From NCBI GenBank assembly GCA_910587955.1, contig CAJUNN010000003.1, positions 1 to 64,000 on the forward strand: 64,000 nucleotides of DNA. Reading direction: 5' to 3'. Shown one piece after another: positions 51,141 through 60,253 of the stretch (position 1 is its first letter; each line of letters opens with the position of its first letter). The stretch comes from an uncultured Lachnospiraceae bacterium. GTDB lineage: Bacteria; Bacillota; Clostridia; Lachnospirales; Lachnospiraceae. A model generated the notes under the pieces. That model did not search any database. It had not been told where the DNA came from and saw only the letters and a list, made by a program, of their open reading frames with translations. The translations under genes were made by a program, and so were the position numbers.

Positions 51141-51654
51141 GGCTCTCACCTTTTCCAAAGGGATTTAAAAATCCCAGCTCTTCGTCCTTATAATAAAACA
51201 AAAACAGCACTGCCATGAGAACAGCTCCCACAGTGACATAACAGTCCGCCACGTTAAACACGGGAAAATCGATAAGCTTAACATACAGAAAATCCACCAC
51301 ATAAGACTGGAGCACCCGGTCAATCATATTTCCCAGTGCTCCGGAAAGAAGGAGGACACCGATGACCCGCACAGGTACAAAGCGCTTTCCCAAAGGCGCC
51401 CGGTGGTAATACAAAGCAATAAGCGCCAGCACCAGAACCGTGGAAACCAAGAAAATGCCTTTCTGGCCCTGAAGCATCCCAAAAGCCGCTCCCCGGTTCT
51501 CCAGATAATTCAGTTCAAACACCCCTTCCCAAAGTACCAAAGGCGCCTGGTCCTTCAAATGATTCACCGCCAGGTATTTCGTCCACTGATCCAGAACCGT
51601 CAAAAGAACGGCCGCTCCGGCTCCCAGCAAATCGTACCGAACCCGTTTCGTCAT
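51118..51654 (-). CDS. lspA: Lipoprotein signal peptidase II
   Basis: A 178-residue membrane aspartyl protease that cleaves prolipoproteins before the lipid-modified cysteine. It has four hydrophobic helices and the two catalytic-Asp motifs, GNMIDRV and FNVADCYVTVG. ATG 51654 overlaps the aroB stop (ATGA); the longer frame upstream of it is read through aroB and is not coding. It is part of the aroB-lspA-rluD run. The lipoproteins in this window are its expected substrates. Confidence 0.94.
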   Translation of the reverse strand: MTKRVRYDLLGAGAAVLLTVLDQWTKYLAVNHLKDQAPLVLWEGVFELNYLENRGAAFGMLQGQKGIFLVSTVLVLALIALYYHRAPLGKRFVPVRVIGVLLLSGALGNMIDRVLQSYVVDFLYVKLIDFPVFNVADCYVTVGAVLMAVLFLFYYKDEELGFLNPFGKGESHGNDPQV

Positions 51655-52763
51655 ACTTCTGCTCCCTCCAGAACCGCCCGGATGGCCGCAAGCAGTTCCT
51701 CTTCTGTCACGCTTCTGTCCGTAAACGCCTCGCCAATCCGGCGCAGCAGCACGAACCGAATGCTTCCCGCCTCCATCTTCTTGTCCGAACGGGTTGCCTC
51801 CATAATCTCCGGCGCCGAAAGGCCTTCTACGGAAACGGGAAGGCCGAACGCCCGGCATCCCTGCCGGATACGCCCCAGATCCTCTGCTTTCATAAGTCCC
51901 CGGTTCACGGAAAGGACCGCCGCTGCCACCGCTCCCACGGCTACACACTCCCCGTGGAGAAGCCGGAAATTCTTCAGCTTCTCTACCGCATGTCCAATGG
52001 TGTGTCCGAAGTTCAAAAGGGCACGCTCTCCCTGCTCCGTGGGATCCTGTTCTACCACGGCCCGTTTGATCCGGCAGCTCTTTTCAATCAGGGGAAGAAG
52101 AACCTTATAATCCCGGTCCCGGATCTCCTGTTCATGCTCCAGCATCCACCTGTAATACGCATCGTCCTTGATCAGTCCATGCTTCAATATCTCCGCCATG
52201 CCGGATGCGAACTGGCGTTCAGACAGTGTCTTTAAGACGGACACATTCATGTAAACCAGCCGGGGCATATGGAAAGCCCCCACCATATTTTTGTAATGGT
52301 CGAAATCCACACCGGTCTTTCCGCCGATGCTGCTGTCCACCTGGGACAAAAGAGTGGTGGGAATCTGGATAAAACCAATTCCCCGCAGATAAGTAGCCGC
52401 CGCAAAACCGGTCAGATCCCCCACTACACCGCCCCCCAGGGCCGCCAGCAAATCCTTCCGGTCAAAATGATTCACAATCAGGTACTCATAAAGCCCCCGG
52501 ACCGTGTCCAGGGTCTTATGCTCCTCCCCGGCCTCAACGGTATAGACGAAGACGTCTTTACAAACCTTTAAGAGCTCCCGGCGTACTTCCTCCCCGTAGA
52601 GAGGACCTACCCGGCCGTCGGTGACAATACAGATCTTGCGGTTTTCTATTCCCAGGGTCTGCGCCTCGGCAGATAATTTCCCAAAATCCTGTCCCAGTAC
52701 AATCGAATAACAAAATTCCCCGTCTCTTTTCACCGGCAGGGAACGATACGTTTCACCAGCCAT
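51651..52763 (-). CDS. aroB: 3-dehydroquinate synthase
   Basis: A 370-residue NAD- and metal-dependent enzyme of the shikimate pathway. Motifs LAALGGGVVGDLTGFAAATYLRGI, TTLLSQVDSSIGGKTGVDF, and LLNFGHTIGHAVEKL include the zinc-binding His/Glu residues. The end overlaps lspA by 4 nt. The presence of aroB in a division/lipoprotein run is an odd but common Clostridial arrangement. Confidence 0.95.
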   Translation of the reverse strand: MAGETYRSLPVKRDGEFCYSIVLGQDFGKLSAEAQTLGIENRKICIVTDGRVGPLYGEEVRRELLKVCKDVFVYTVEAGEEHKTLDTVRGLYEYLIVNHFDRKDLLAALGGGVVGDLTGFAAATYLRGIGFIQIPTTLLSQVDSSIGGKTGVDFDHYKNMVGAFHMPRLVYMNVSVLKTLSERQFASGMAEILKHGLIKDDAYYRWMLEHEQEIRDRDYKVLLPLIEKSCRIKRAVVEQDPTEQGERALLNFGHTIGHAVEKLKNFRLLHGECVAVGAVAAAVLSVNRGLMKAEDLGRIRQGCRAFGLPVSVEGLSAPEIMEATRSDKKMEAGSIRFVLLRRIGEAFTDRSVTEEELLAAIRAVLEGAEV

Positions 52764-52778
52764 GGCTTCCCGTCCCTC

Positions 52779-53531
52779 CTAACTATATTTCCGCACCGTT
52801 ACATAACTGCGGCCCTTCTTCGACTGCCCTCCGCTGCCGTAAAAGCAAAAACGGCCCATGCCCCGGACGGATATCAAATCTCCTTCCCTGGGCACATAGC
52901 CGTTGGAAGCAGTGAGTTTTCCGTTCACAAAGACCCTGCCGCCCTCAATCAGGGCCGTCAGGCTGCTTCTGGAAGCACCGAATGCCAAAGATAAGAGACT
53001 GTCCAGGCGCACGGAGGCCACGGTCCCCGTCCGCTCTTCGTATTTGGGCTCATAGTGGAATTCTGTCTGCTCCAAAGGCTGCGCATACACGCTGGTATGC
53101 CGGATCCGGGTCAGATTCTCACAGATAAAGCCTGCCACGCTTTTATGGCAAAAAAGCGCTGCCCCTTGTTCTTCCGCCAAAATATCTCCCACCCGGGAAC
53201 GGTCAAGTCCTAAGTTCAGCACCGCCCCCAGGAAGTCCCGGTGGGTGAGCTTTTCCGCAAATTTCTCCTGCAGGGGAGAAATCCGCAGGCATGCAAGGGG
53301 ATATTCCAGACAAAAAAGAGCATCAGGATAAAATGCCGCCATCTGACGCTCTGCCAACTCATATCCTCCGAAGCTCTCCGTCTCCACATAGGAAAGCTTC
53401 ATCCGGATGCCCTGGTAAATATGCAGTTCATTTAAATTCAGAAAATCGGAATAGACTGCGATTCCCCGCCGGTAAGCGGTTTCCGCCAAATCCAGAAGCC
53501 GCTTCTCTACCTGTTGTTCTTCCTTCGTCAT
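52779..53531 (-). CDS. YlmH-type S4 domain RNA-binding protein
   Basis: A 250-residue protein with a central YlmH domain and a C-terminal S4 RNA-binding domain: LDSLLSLAFGASRSSLTALI and GRVFVNGKLTASNGYVP. YlmH-like proteins bind the ribosome or tRNA and are found beside sepF in Gram-positive bacteria. The frame opens at 53567, but ATG 53531 is better supported by a GAGG site. It lies 5 nt downstream of sepF. Confidence 0.87.
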   Translation of the reverse strand: MTKEEQQVEKRLLDLAETAYRRGIAVYSDFLNLNELHIYQGIRMKLSYVETESFGGYELAERQMAAFYPDALFCLEYPLACLRISPLQEKFAEKLTHRDFLGAVLNLGLDRSRVGDILAEEQGAALFCHKSVAGFICENLTRIRHTSVYAQPLEQTEFHYEPKYEERTGTVASVRLDSLLSLAFGASRSSLTALIEGGRVFVNGKLTASNGYVPREGDLISVRGMGRFCFYGSGGQSKKGRSYVTVRKYS

Positions 53532-53535
53532 AACC

Positions 53536-54066
53536 TCAGCCCTTGCTGTACACAGAGGGAATATCAATAGAACCGCTCAAAATCTCCTGCAGGTCCCCAG
53601 AGATCTCCACACTCCTTGGTGTCACCAGGAAAATAAACCCGGACACCTTCTGCAGATTGCCGCCGATGGCAAAACAGGAACCTGACACGAAATCAATAAT
53701 CCGCTGGGCCACATCCACATCCAGACCCTCAAAATTCAGCACCACCGTGCGGTTGCTTAAAAGCGTCTCCGTAATCTCACGGGAATCATCAAAACTTGTA
53801 GGTTTAATCACACATACTTCCATACCACTTCCCTGCTTTCTGCCAGACTGACGGATGGGAGTCACTTTCTGGGATTTTGACTTTACCGGAGGTTCTTCCT
53901 CCTCATAATCATCGTAATCGTCCTCTTTCCGGCGCTTAAATAATCCCCGTTTCTCAGAGCGGTCGTCCTCGTAATCATCCTCGAATTCGTCATAGTCGTC
54001 ATAATCGTCGTAGTCGTCGTCTCCTCCGAGCTTCATGACGTCCAGGAACTTATCGATTACACTCAT
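53536..54066 (-). CDS. sepF: Cell division protein SepF
   Basis: A 176-residue protein that ties FtsZ to the membrane. The N-terminal part has an acidic YDDYDDYDEFEDDYEDD stretch (residues about 18-35), and the C-terminal SepF domain (about residues 80-176) includes RTVVLNFEGLDVDVAQRIIDF and GNLQKVSGFIFLVTP. ATG 54066 overlaps yggS by 4 nt. Confidence 0.93.
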   Translation of the reverse strand: MSVIDKFLDVMKLGGDDDYDDYDDYDEFEDDYEDDRSEKRGLFKRRKEDDYDDYEEEEPPVKSKSQKVTPIRQSGRKQGSGMEVCVIKPTSFDDSREITETLLSNRTVVLNFEGLDVDVAQRIIDFVSGSCFAIGGNLQKVSGFIFLVTPRSVEISGDLQEILSGSIDIPSVYSKG

Positions 54067-54782
54067 TGCATGGTCTCCAATCTTTCTCCAAACTTCCGTT
54101 CCCCGAAGATTCCCGTTCCTACGCGGATCATCGTGGCACCCTCTTCAATGGCAACTTCATAATCTCCCGTCATACCCATGGACAGGACATTCATATTCAC
54201 ATTATCAATGTTTTTCCCTTTTATGTCAACACATAATTTCTTCATATTGGCAAAATGTATGCGATTCTCCTCCGGATCCGACACAAAAGGCGCAATCGTC
54301 ATCAGCCCTTGGACAGAGACAGCAGGCAGCCTGGCGATCTCTCGAATCAGGCTCTCCGCCTCCTGAGGTTTTACGCCGAACTTGCTCTCCTCCCCTGCCA
54401 TATTGACTTCTATGAGTATGGGAACCGTCACCTGCTTTTTCACGCCCTCCTGGCTGACAGCCTGGGCCAGCCGCAGGGAATCTACCGAATGAATCAGGCA
54501 GGCTTTATCCACCACGTATTTCACCTTATTTCTCTGCAGATGCCCGATGAGATGCCACCGTATATCCCCCGGCAGCTGTTCGCATTTTTCACACAGCTCC
54601 TGGACTTTATTTTCACCGAAATCCCTGGTCCCGCCCGGGAGCAGTTCTTCTATCAGGGACACCGGCTTTGTCTTGCTCACTGCTATCAGCGTCACCTCAT
54701 CCCGGGAACGCCCGGCCCTGGCACAGGCCGCCTGTACCCTTCTCTCCACTTTCGCCAGATTCTCTGTTACCAATTTGTTCAC
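54063..54782 (-). CDS. YggS/PLPBP family PLP-binding protein
   Basis: A 239-residue pyridoxal-phosphate homeostasis protein (PLPBP), single TIM barrel. Signatures include VTLIAVSKTKPV with the PLP-lysine, FGENKVQELCEKCEQLPGD and HLIGHLQRNKVKYV, and MSMGMTGDYEVAIEEGATMIRVG. The start is GTG 54782, with AAAGGA upstream at 7-nt spacing. It lies between a HlyD-like gene and sepF, a usual setting in Firmicutes. Confidence 0.93.
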   Translation of the reverse strand: MNKLVTENLAKVERRVQAACARAGRSRDEVTLIAVSKTKPVSLIEELLPGGTRDFGENKVQELCEKCEQLPGDIRWHLIGHLQRNKVKYVVDKACLIHSVDSLRLAQAVSQEGVKKQVTVPILIEVNMAGEESKFGVKPQEAESLIREIARLPAVSVQGLMTIAPFVSDPEENRIHFANMKKLCVDIKGKNIDNVNMNVLSMGMTGDYEVAIEEGATMIRVGTGIFGERKFGERLETMQ

Positions 54783-54791
54783 TCCATTCCT

Positions 54792-56276
54792 TTAATAGAT
54801 CACTTCATTTTCCTGCACCGTATCCGCATTCAGCACAATGTGATCGTACACGGACAGGCCGTAGCTGGTTCCCTCTTTTACGATACAGTACTCCTCATTC
54901 TCGTTGAGAATCTGAATCTGCCGGAACACCGTATATCCTTTGTTAATATTGTAGACACCTTTCAGTTTGGCCGTCTCTCCCACCTGGTAATACTCGGAAG
55001 AATCCGTCTTGATCAGAAGATCCCCGGATTCCAGCTTCTTTTTTGAGGTACTGAAATCTTCCTCCTCCGGATCTACATAGACATGCTCTTCGTCCTGATA
55101 GTAAATGGTGCAGTTCACAAACTCCGCAGCCGTATTCCCGTCCACGGACACGGTCTGCTTCATAAACCCCTTGTTCTCCTCCGAACCGGAAGTGGTGAGG
55201 TAAGCGGCGTCTATGGCATAAAATTCTTTCTCTGTCACCGCAGTCTTGGGAATTTTGAGACCAGAGGTCTCATTCCGGAGTATCTCAAAATCCAGATACC
55301 GCTCCCCTGCGTAGCGCACCATGGAATTGACAAATTCCAGCACGCCGAACGCCTGTCCCTCCCGGTATTCCACCTTTACGGTAGGCCATATGGTCTCTTT
55401 ATCCTTATCAAAACGGATCTCAATGTATGTATCATACTGGGTCACATTTCCGTCCTCGGCCGTAGTCCGGTTCTGGCTGATCTCATCCAATAGATAAGTT
55501 TCCGTCTCTTTGTCCAGGGGAAAGACCAGATGCCATTTTTCATCCGTAATTACCTTGTAGACCGGGTCCCCGGCTGCCGTTAGTTCCCTGGCCCTCAAAT
55601 TGGTCCGCTCGTAGTTCTCCTGATCAAACCAGCTGCCGCTTACGGATTCCAGCGTGGCCTCCTCAAATCCGTCGATGTAGTACTCCACGATTCCCGTAGC
55701 CTCCGCCTGATAGCGGGTAAAGACCGCCCCTCCGCCTTCCATGGCAGTGTCCAGCTGCTCGATCATATTCTGGTTCATCAGATCCAGCACGCTGGCGTTT
55801 ACATCTGTCTTAAAGGCATAAACCTGGTCAAAGTTCATGTCCGATGCAGAGCCCAGAAATGCTTCTATCTCACTCCGGATCTGGGTGTAATCCTCATCTC
55901 CCAGCTGCATGTCCTTTGCGTTCTCCTTCAGCACCTGAACCATCCGGCCGCTCTCATCTACCGTATATACCGTAGAGGCTACGGAAACCTTCTCTCCTTC
56001 TCTGGCATAGTAGCTCACATAACCGGCCTTTTCTGCATGACACACCCGTTCCGTCCGAAGGGCAATTCCCGTGTAATGGTGATCCACCGCCAGATTGCCG
56101 GCCATAACCTCATAGCCGGAGATATGTTCGGATGTAAAAAACAGGTAGACACACACAACCAGATAAACCGCAATAAAGCCAAAAAACAAAAGCCCGATAT
56201 TAAAGGGACGCTTTCCCTTCTTCCGCTTTTCATAATCTATGATATTGCTGCCATTCTTCTTTCCGGGTGCTGCCAC
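54792..56276 (-). CDS. HlyD-family membrane-fusion-like protein of the division cluster
   Basis: A 494-residue protein with a short cytoplasmic basic segment, one transmembrane helix (residues about 27-47), then a large extracellular domain. A lipoyl/barrel-sandwich-like strand set is seen near ALRTERVCHAEKAGYVSYYA and ETAKLKGVYNINKGYTVFRQ near the C-terminus. HlyD-like annotation is by general resemblance. The start is GTG 56276 with GGAGG about 10 nt before it. Its place directly upstream of yggS-sepF suggests a role in division or envelope assembly rather than efflux. Confidence 0.7.
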   Translation of the reverse strand: MAAPGKKNGSNIIDYEKRKKGKRPFNIGLLFFGFIAVYLVVCVYLFFTSEHISGYEVMAGNLAVDHHYTGIALRTERVCHAEKAGYVSYYAREGEKVSVASTVYTVDESGRMVQVLKENAKDMQLGDEDYTQIRSEIEAFLGSASDMNFDQVYAFKTDVNASVLDLMNQNMIEQLDTAMEGGGAVFTRYQAEATGIVEYYIDGFEEATLESVSGSWFDQENYERTNLRARELTAAGDPVYKVITDEKWHLVFPLDKETETYLLDEISQNRTTAEDGNVTQYDTYIEIRFDKDKETIWPTVKVEYREGQAFGVLEFVNSMVRYAGERYLDFEILRNETSGLKIPKTAVTEKEFYAIDAAYLTTSGSEENKGFMKQTVSVDGNTAAEFVNCTIYYQDEEHVYVDPEEEDFSTSKKKLESGDLLIKTDSSEYYQVGETAKLKGVYNINKGYTVFRQIQILNENEEYCIVKEGTSYGLSVYDHIVLNADTVQENEVIY

Positions 56277-56335
56277 GAACGTCTATCCTCCAAAACCGTA
56301 GGCACCGGAACATTCCTTCTGGGAATCCGCCGCCA

Positions 56336-56373
56336 TCAAAAATTGAGGATACCCCTGCTTCAGGAGCATCCTC
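56336..56373 (-). terminator. Intrinsic terminator after the P-loop protein gene
   Basis: GAGGAT and ATCCTC enclose an inner CCCTG/CAGGA pairing (56345-56373). On the minus strand the end is CAATTTTTGATGG. It separates the P-loop gene from the HlyD-like gene. Confidence 0.75.
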
Positions 56374-56381
56374 TGTATGTA

Positions 56382-56801
56382 CTAACAAGAAATAATCACT
56401 TGCTCTTTTGCAAAATCCGGTAAATCTTTTTCCTCTACGGAAGCGCTGATACAGATATCAACTTTAAACTGTGTACTGATCTGGCTGAGCTGCGTCAGCG
56501 CGTCTGTAATGTCCTCGCCCTCCAGATGTGCAATTTTCAAAAAGCTGTCCAGATAAATCTGCTCCAAATCGTAATCCTGGGAAATGATTCCGCAGATAAA
56601 ACCAATAAACTCATCACTGTTCTTCAGCGGATAGTCTTTCATGTTAATCAGGCGGACTTTGTTATTCAGCTCGTGCATATGCTTGGTACTCTTATCCAGA
56701 TATACGATGTTTCCGGATGCCGTTTTAATCTGGCTGTTCACCCGATCCAGTAAATGCTTGGTCTTGCCGTCTCCCTTATTTCCTATAATCAACTGTATCA
56801 T
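56382..56801 (-). CDS. Small P-loop ATPase-like protein
   Basis: A 139-residue protein with a Walker A motif, IIGNKGDGKTKHLL, at its start, a possible Walker B-like segment in LEQIYLDSFL, and a C-terminal VDICISASVEEKDLPDF. It resembles truncated PilT or zonular occludens toxin ATPases, but it is very short. It stands between mgsA and the HlyD-like gene with its own terminator. Function not known; conserved position in the division cluster of related bacteria would make it interesting. Confidence 0.6.
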   Translation of the reverse strand: MIQLIIGNKGDGKTKHLLDRVNSQIKTASGNIVYLDKSTKHMHELNNKVRLINMKDYPLKNSDEFIGFICGIISQDYDLEQIYLDSFLKIAHLEGEDITDALTQLSQISTQFKVDICISASVEEKDLPDFAKEQVIISC

Positions 56802-56902
56802 TGCTGCGTCCTCCTTCGGCTCCCATATCGTTTGCGGGTCGCTCTAACCTTCTATGCTTGTTATTATAGTATATTCCTTCCAAAAAGACAACCACTATTT
56901 CG

Positions 56903-57298
56903 TCAGTTGTACAGCTCTCTCCACTCCATATCCCCCCGGTCCAGGGACTTGATCAGAAGTTCCGCCGTGGCCAGATTGGTAGCCAGGGGAATGTTATACG
57001 TATCGCAGAGACGAACCACATTGTTTACATCCGGCTCATGCTGCTTGGGACTGGACGGATCCCTGAGGAAAATCATCAAGTCAATCTGATTGTGCTCAAT
57101 CTGCGCTGCCAGCTGCTGTTCTCCCCCCAGATGGCCGGCCAGGTACTTGTGTACCGACAGATTTGTCACCTCCACAATCAGTCTCCCGGTGGTACCGGTA
57201 GCATACAAGTTATGCTTGCATAAAATCCCCCTGTACGCTATGCAGAAATTCTGCATCAATTTCTTCTTTGCATCGTGTGCAATCAAACCTATGTTCAT
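56903..57298 (-). CDS. mgsA: Methylglyoxal synthase
   Basis: A 131-residue enzyme converting dihydroxyacetone phosphate to methylglyoxal and phosphate. The N-terminal IGLIAHDAKKKLMQNF, the catalytic region ATGTTGRLI and GGEQQLAAQIEHNQIDLMIF, and FLRDPSSPKQHEPDV are characteristic. GGGGG precedes ATG 57298. It is cotranscribed with rodA (15-nt gap). The RhaD reaction also produces DHAP, the substrate. Confidence 0.93.
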   Translation of the reverse strand: MNIGLIAHDAKKKLMQNFCIAYRGILCKHNLYATGTTGRLIVEVTNLSVHKYLAGHLGGEQQLAAQIEHNQIDLMIFLRDPSSPKQHEPDVNNVVRLCDTYNIPLATNLATAELLIKSLDRGDMEWRELYN

Positions 57299-57313
57299 GC
57301 GAACACCCCCAAA

Positions 57314-58438
57314 TTAATATTTTTTCGGCTGCAAGCCGACATTTAACACAAATCCTACTGCCATAAAGAGCGTTACCAGAGAAGTCATTCCGTAGCTGAC
57401 AAAAGGCAGCGGAATCCCCGTGTTCGGCATAATGCCGGTGGCCACGCAGATATTAATAAAGCTCTGAAACCCGATATAACCTGCTACCCCACAGCAGATC
57501 AGGGTTCCGGAAAAATCCCTGGAGCGCTTTCCTATCCAAATACATTCTAACACAATCAGAGCCAATAGTAAAATAATTGTTGCACATCCCACAAATCCCA
57601 ATTCCTCTCCCGCCACGGCAAAGATAAAATCCGTCTCCGTCTCTGCAATAAAGCCTCCGTTTTTCACGGAATACACGGAATTGTTGTTGAGGCCCTGTCC
57701 CACCAGCTGGCCGGAACCGATGGCCATAATGGAATTCTGCTGCTGGTAGGCATCGTCCGCATATTTGGCCGGATCCAGCCAAGCCATAATGCGCCGGAAG
57801 GCATAATCATCCAGAATTTTCTGATCCGGCTGCAAAATCAGGCTAATGAAGACAATGACAGACGGCAGGCCCACGGCAACGGCTCCGCCGATAATTTTAT
57901 AGCTTAAACCTCCGATGTACAGCAATACCAGAAAAATTCCCATCAGTGAGATGGTGGTAGACAAATCCGGCTGCTCTTTGATGATTACTGCGGGAAAGAA
58001 AAACAACACCCCCAGAACCGCCAGCATTTTCCAAGTATTCAAAGATTCTCTGTACTTTTCCAGGAATTTGGCGAAGAAGAGAATCAGCAGCAGTTTGGCC
58101 AGCTCCGAGGGCTGGAATTGAAAGCCCGCCACATTGAGCCACCGCACGGAGCCGTTCACCTCTTTCCCCAAAGGTGCAATGTTGGTAAACGGAATCTTCA
58201 CCAGCAGAAGCAATACCAGGTTAAACGCATATATGAGCCAGTAAAATTTCAGAATCCATGTATAATCCAGCACGGAAATGACAGCCATGGCAGCCGTTCC
58301 CAGAACCATTCCGATGATCTGCTGGCTCTGCAGGGACTTCTGTGCGCTTCCAATCACCAGAGTCCCGATGATGCTGATGGCATATACATAGAAAACAAGC
58401 CGGAATCTGTAATCCCGCAGCTGGTACTGTTTGAACAT
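57314..58438 (-). CDS. rodA: Rod shape-determining peptidoglycan polymerase RodA
   Basis: A 374-residue SEDS-family glycosyltransferase with about ten membrane helices. Motifs GSVRWLNVAGFQFQPSELAK near residue 90 and GIPLPFVSYGMTSLVT near the C-terminus are diagnostic of FtsW/RodA. The start MFKQYQLRDYRFRLVFYV fits family members; ATG 58438 is 11 nt after the minE stop with a weak site. It works with PBP2 encoded upstream to build the lateral wall. Confidence 0.94.
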   Translation of the reverse strand: MFKQYQLRDYRFRLVFYVYAISIIGTLVIGSAQKSLQSQQIIGMVLGTAAMAVISVLDYTWILKFYWLIYAFNLVLLLLVKIPFTNIAPLGKEVNGSVRWLNVAGFQFQPSELAKLLLILFFAKFLEKYRESLNTWKMLAVLGVLFFFPAVIIKEQPDLSTTISLMGIFLVLLYIGGLSYKIIGGAVAVGLPSVIVFISLILQPDQKILDDYAFRRIMAWLDPAKYADDAYQQQNSIMAIGSGQLVGQGLNNNSVYSVKNGGFIAETETDFIFAVAGEELGFVGCATIILLLALIVLECIWIGKRSRDFSGTLICCGVAGYIGFQSFINICVATGIMPNTGIPLPFVSYGMTSLVTLFMAVGFVLNVGLQPKKY

Positions 58439-58449
58439 ATTCGCCGTAA

Positions 58450-58728
58450 CTATCTCTCCAATCCGTGTTTCATATCCTTGATGGGAATGTTGGCGCACAG
58501 CGCCGGCACGCGGCCGTTCTCTCCCTCCGACTCAGTCTGGGTAATCTGTATATCCAGACCCTCACAGTCAATCTCCATATACTTGGAGATTACTTTGATA
58601 ATATCGTTTTTGATAAGTTCCATAATCTCCGGGGAACAATTTGCCCGGTCCGAGATCAGCAAAAGCTTCAGGCGGTCCTTCGCCACGTCTCCCGAACTCT
58701 TTTTCCGAAAGAAATCCATCAAAGCCAT
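58450..58728 (-). CDS. minE: Cell division topological specificity factor MinE
   Basis: A 92-residue protein with the MinD-binding N-terminal helix (KDRLKLLLISDRANCSPEIM) and the beta-dimerisation domain, ending VPALCANIPIKDM. It stimulates MinD ATPase, giving pole-to-pole oscillation. Its presence distinguishes this group from Bacillus, which uses DivIVA/MinJ. It is followed after 11 nt by rodA and preceded by minD. Confidence 0.93.
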   Translation of the reverse strand: MALMDFFRKKSSGDVAKDRLKLLLISDRANCSPEIMELIKNDIIKVISKYMEIDCEGLDIQITQTESEGENGRVPALCANIPIKDMKHGLER

Positions 58729-58746
58729 TCCATTTTCTCCCTTCGA

Positions 58747-59532
58747 TTATTTGAACAATTTTGCAATTTTTGCAAAAAATCCGTTGTTAACCTCCAGATT
58801 CATCAAAGGCACTTCCTCCCCCAGAATCCGTTTGCAGATATTCATGTAGGCTGTGCCTGCCAGAGAGGAATCTCCTGCCAGAGGCTCGCCCTGGTTGGTG
58901 GCAATGACAATATTCTCATCATCCGGAACGGCGCCGATGAGATCGATGGCCAGGATATCGATGACATCTTCAATGGACATCATATCTCCCCGCTTTACCA
59001 TATCCATCCGCAGGCGGTTCACAATGAGATCGATCTTGTGAATCTCATTGGCTTCCAGAAGCCCGATGATACGGTCCGCATCCCGGATCGCGGAAACTTC
59101 CGGGGTGGTGACTATCAGCGCCCGGTCTGCCGCTGCAATGGCATTTTTAAATCCCTGCTCGATGCCCGCAGGACAATCCAGCAGTATGTAATCAAACTCT
59201 GTCCGCAGCTCGTCAATCAGCTTCACCATCTGCTCCGGGTTCACAGCCGTCTTATCTCTCGTCTGGGCCGAGGGCAGCAAAGACAGGTTCGGATAACGCT
59301 TGTCCTTGATCAGAGCCTGCTTCATCCTGCAGTTTCCCTCCACCACGTCCACCAGATTGTATACAATGCGGTTTTCCAATCCCATCACTACATCCAGGTT
59401 CCGAAGGCCGATATCTGTATCGATCATTACAACGCTCTTGCCAAGCTTTGCAAGTCCCGTACCGATATTCGCCGTAGATGTGGTCTTTCCCACACCGCCT
59501 TTTCCGGATGTAATTACAATTACTTCACTCAT
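58747..59532 (-). CDS. minD: Septum site-determining ATPase MinD
   Basis: A 261-residue deviant Walker ATPase. The N-terminal MSEVIVITSGKGGVGKTTST motif and the DTDIGLRNLDVVMGLENRI block are diagnostic. The C-terminal amphipathic helix GFFAKIAKLFK binds the membrane. ATG 59532 has GGAGG at 8-nt spacing; an upstream TTG overlapping that site is less likely. It acts with MinC and MinE encoded on either side. Confidence 0.95.
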   Translation of the reverse strand: MSEVIVITSGKGGVGKTTSTANIGTGLAKLGKSVVMIDTDIGLRNLDVVMGLENRIVYNLVDVVEGNCRMKQALIKDKRYPNLSLLPSAQTRDKTAVNPEQMVKLIDELRTEFDYILLDCPAGIEQGFKNAIAAADRALIVTTPEVSAIRDADRIIGLLEANEIHKIDLIVNRLRMDMVKRGDMMSIEDVIDILAIDLIGAVPDDENIVIATNQGEPLAGDSSLAGTAYMNICKRILGEEVPLMNLEVNNGFFAKIAKLFK

Positions 59533-59556
59533 ACCATTTTCCTCCAAACTCTTTTT

Positions 59557-60243
59557 CTACAAATTAATATCGTTTAAAACATCTTTTGTGATGGGTTCTA
59601 TATAAATATTTCCATCTTCCACATAGGCAATCTTCGGCACATCCTCCGTCTTTTTCTTCTTTGCCTGGCCTTTGTCGGAGCTGCGGGCAATCACATCCCC
59701 GATGCGGATCTGCATGGGGTCCATAGACAGGGCAGCCACAAAGGCCGATTCATTACCGGCTGCACCCACAAAGGCGTTTCCCTTCATGGCGCCCAGCACC
59801 ACGACATTGCCCTTGGAAATCACCCGGGCGCCGGGATTCACATCTCCCAGAATGATGATGCTGGTCTCGGATTCCAGGACTTGTCCGGATCGCAGAGTGC
59901 CCTTGTAGAAACGCCCGTCCTGCAGATCCATCAGTCCTTCCCGCTCCGCCTGGGTCTCCACCGCCTTTTTCATAGCCTGCTCCGTGGTCTCATCCTCATC
60001 CACAATACTGATCACCTGAAGCCTGCAGTTTCCTGTAATGGTTTCCACAAGCGCCATTTCTTCCTCCTGTGAGAGCTTTCTTCCCTGAAAGCACAGGGCA
60101 ATCTGGGTTTCCCCGAAAAATTTCGCAGACGCCCGGAACTTCTCCGCAACCTTTTCCTGCAAAGCCTCGAATTCCAGATCACCGTCCAGAATCACAATCA
60201 GTCCGTATTTATTATTTTTGATTATCACCGGCTGCTTTTCCAT
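59557..60243 (-). CDS. minC: Septum site-determining inhibitor MinC
   Basis: A 228-residue FtsZ assembly inhibitor. The N-terminal domain (residues 1-100) resembles the MinC N-domain, and the C-terminal right-handed beta-helix (RSGQVLESETSIIILGDVNPGA and VIARSSDKGQAK) gives dimerisation and MinD binding. ATG 60243 has an AGGAG site. It is the first of the min genes, right after PBP2 (10-nt gap). Confidence 0.93.
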   Translation of the reverse strand: MEKQPVIIKNNKYGLIVILDGDLEFEALQEKVAEKFRASAKFFGETQIALCFQGRKLSQEEEMALVETITGNCRLQVISIVDEDETTEQAMKKAVETQAEREGLMDLQDGRFYKGTLRSGQVLESETSIIILGDVNPGARVISKGNVVVLGAMKGNAFVGAAGNESAFVAALSMDPMQIRIGDVIARSSDKGQAKKKKTEDVPKIAYVEDGNIYIEPITKDVLNDINL

Positions 60244-60253
60244 GATTTTTCTC

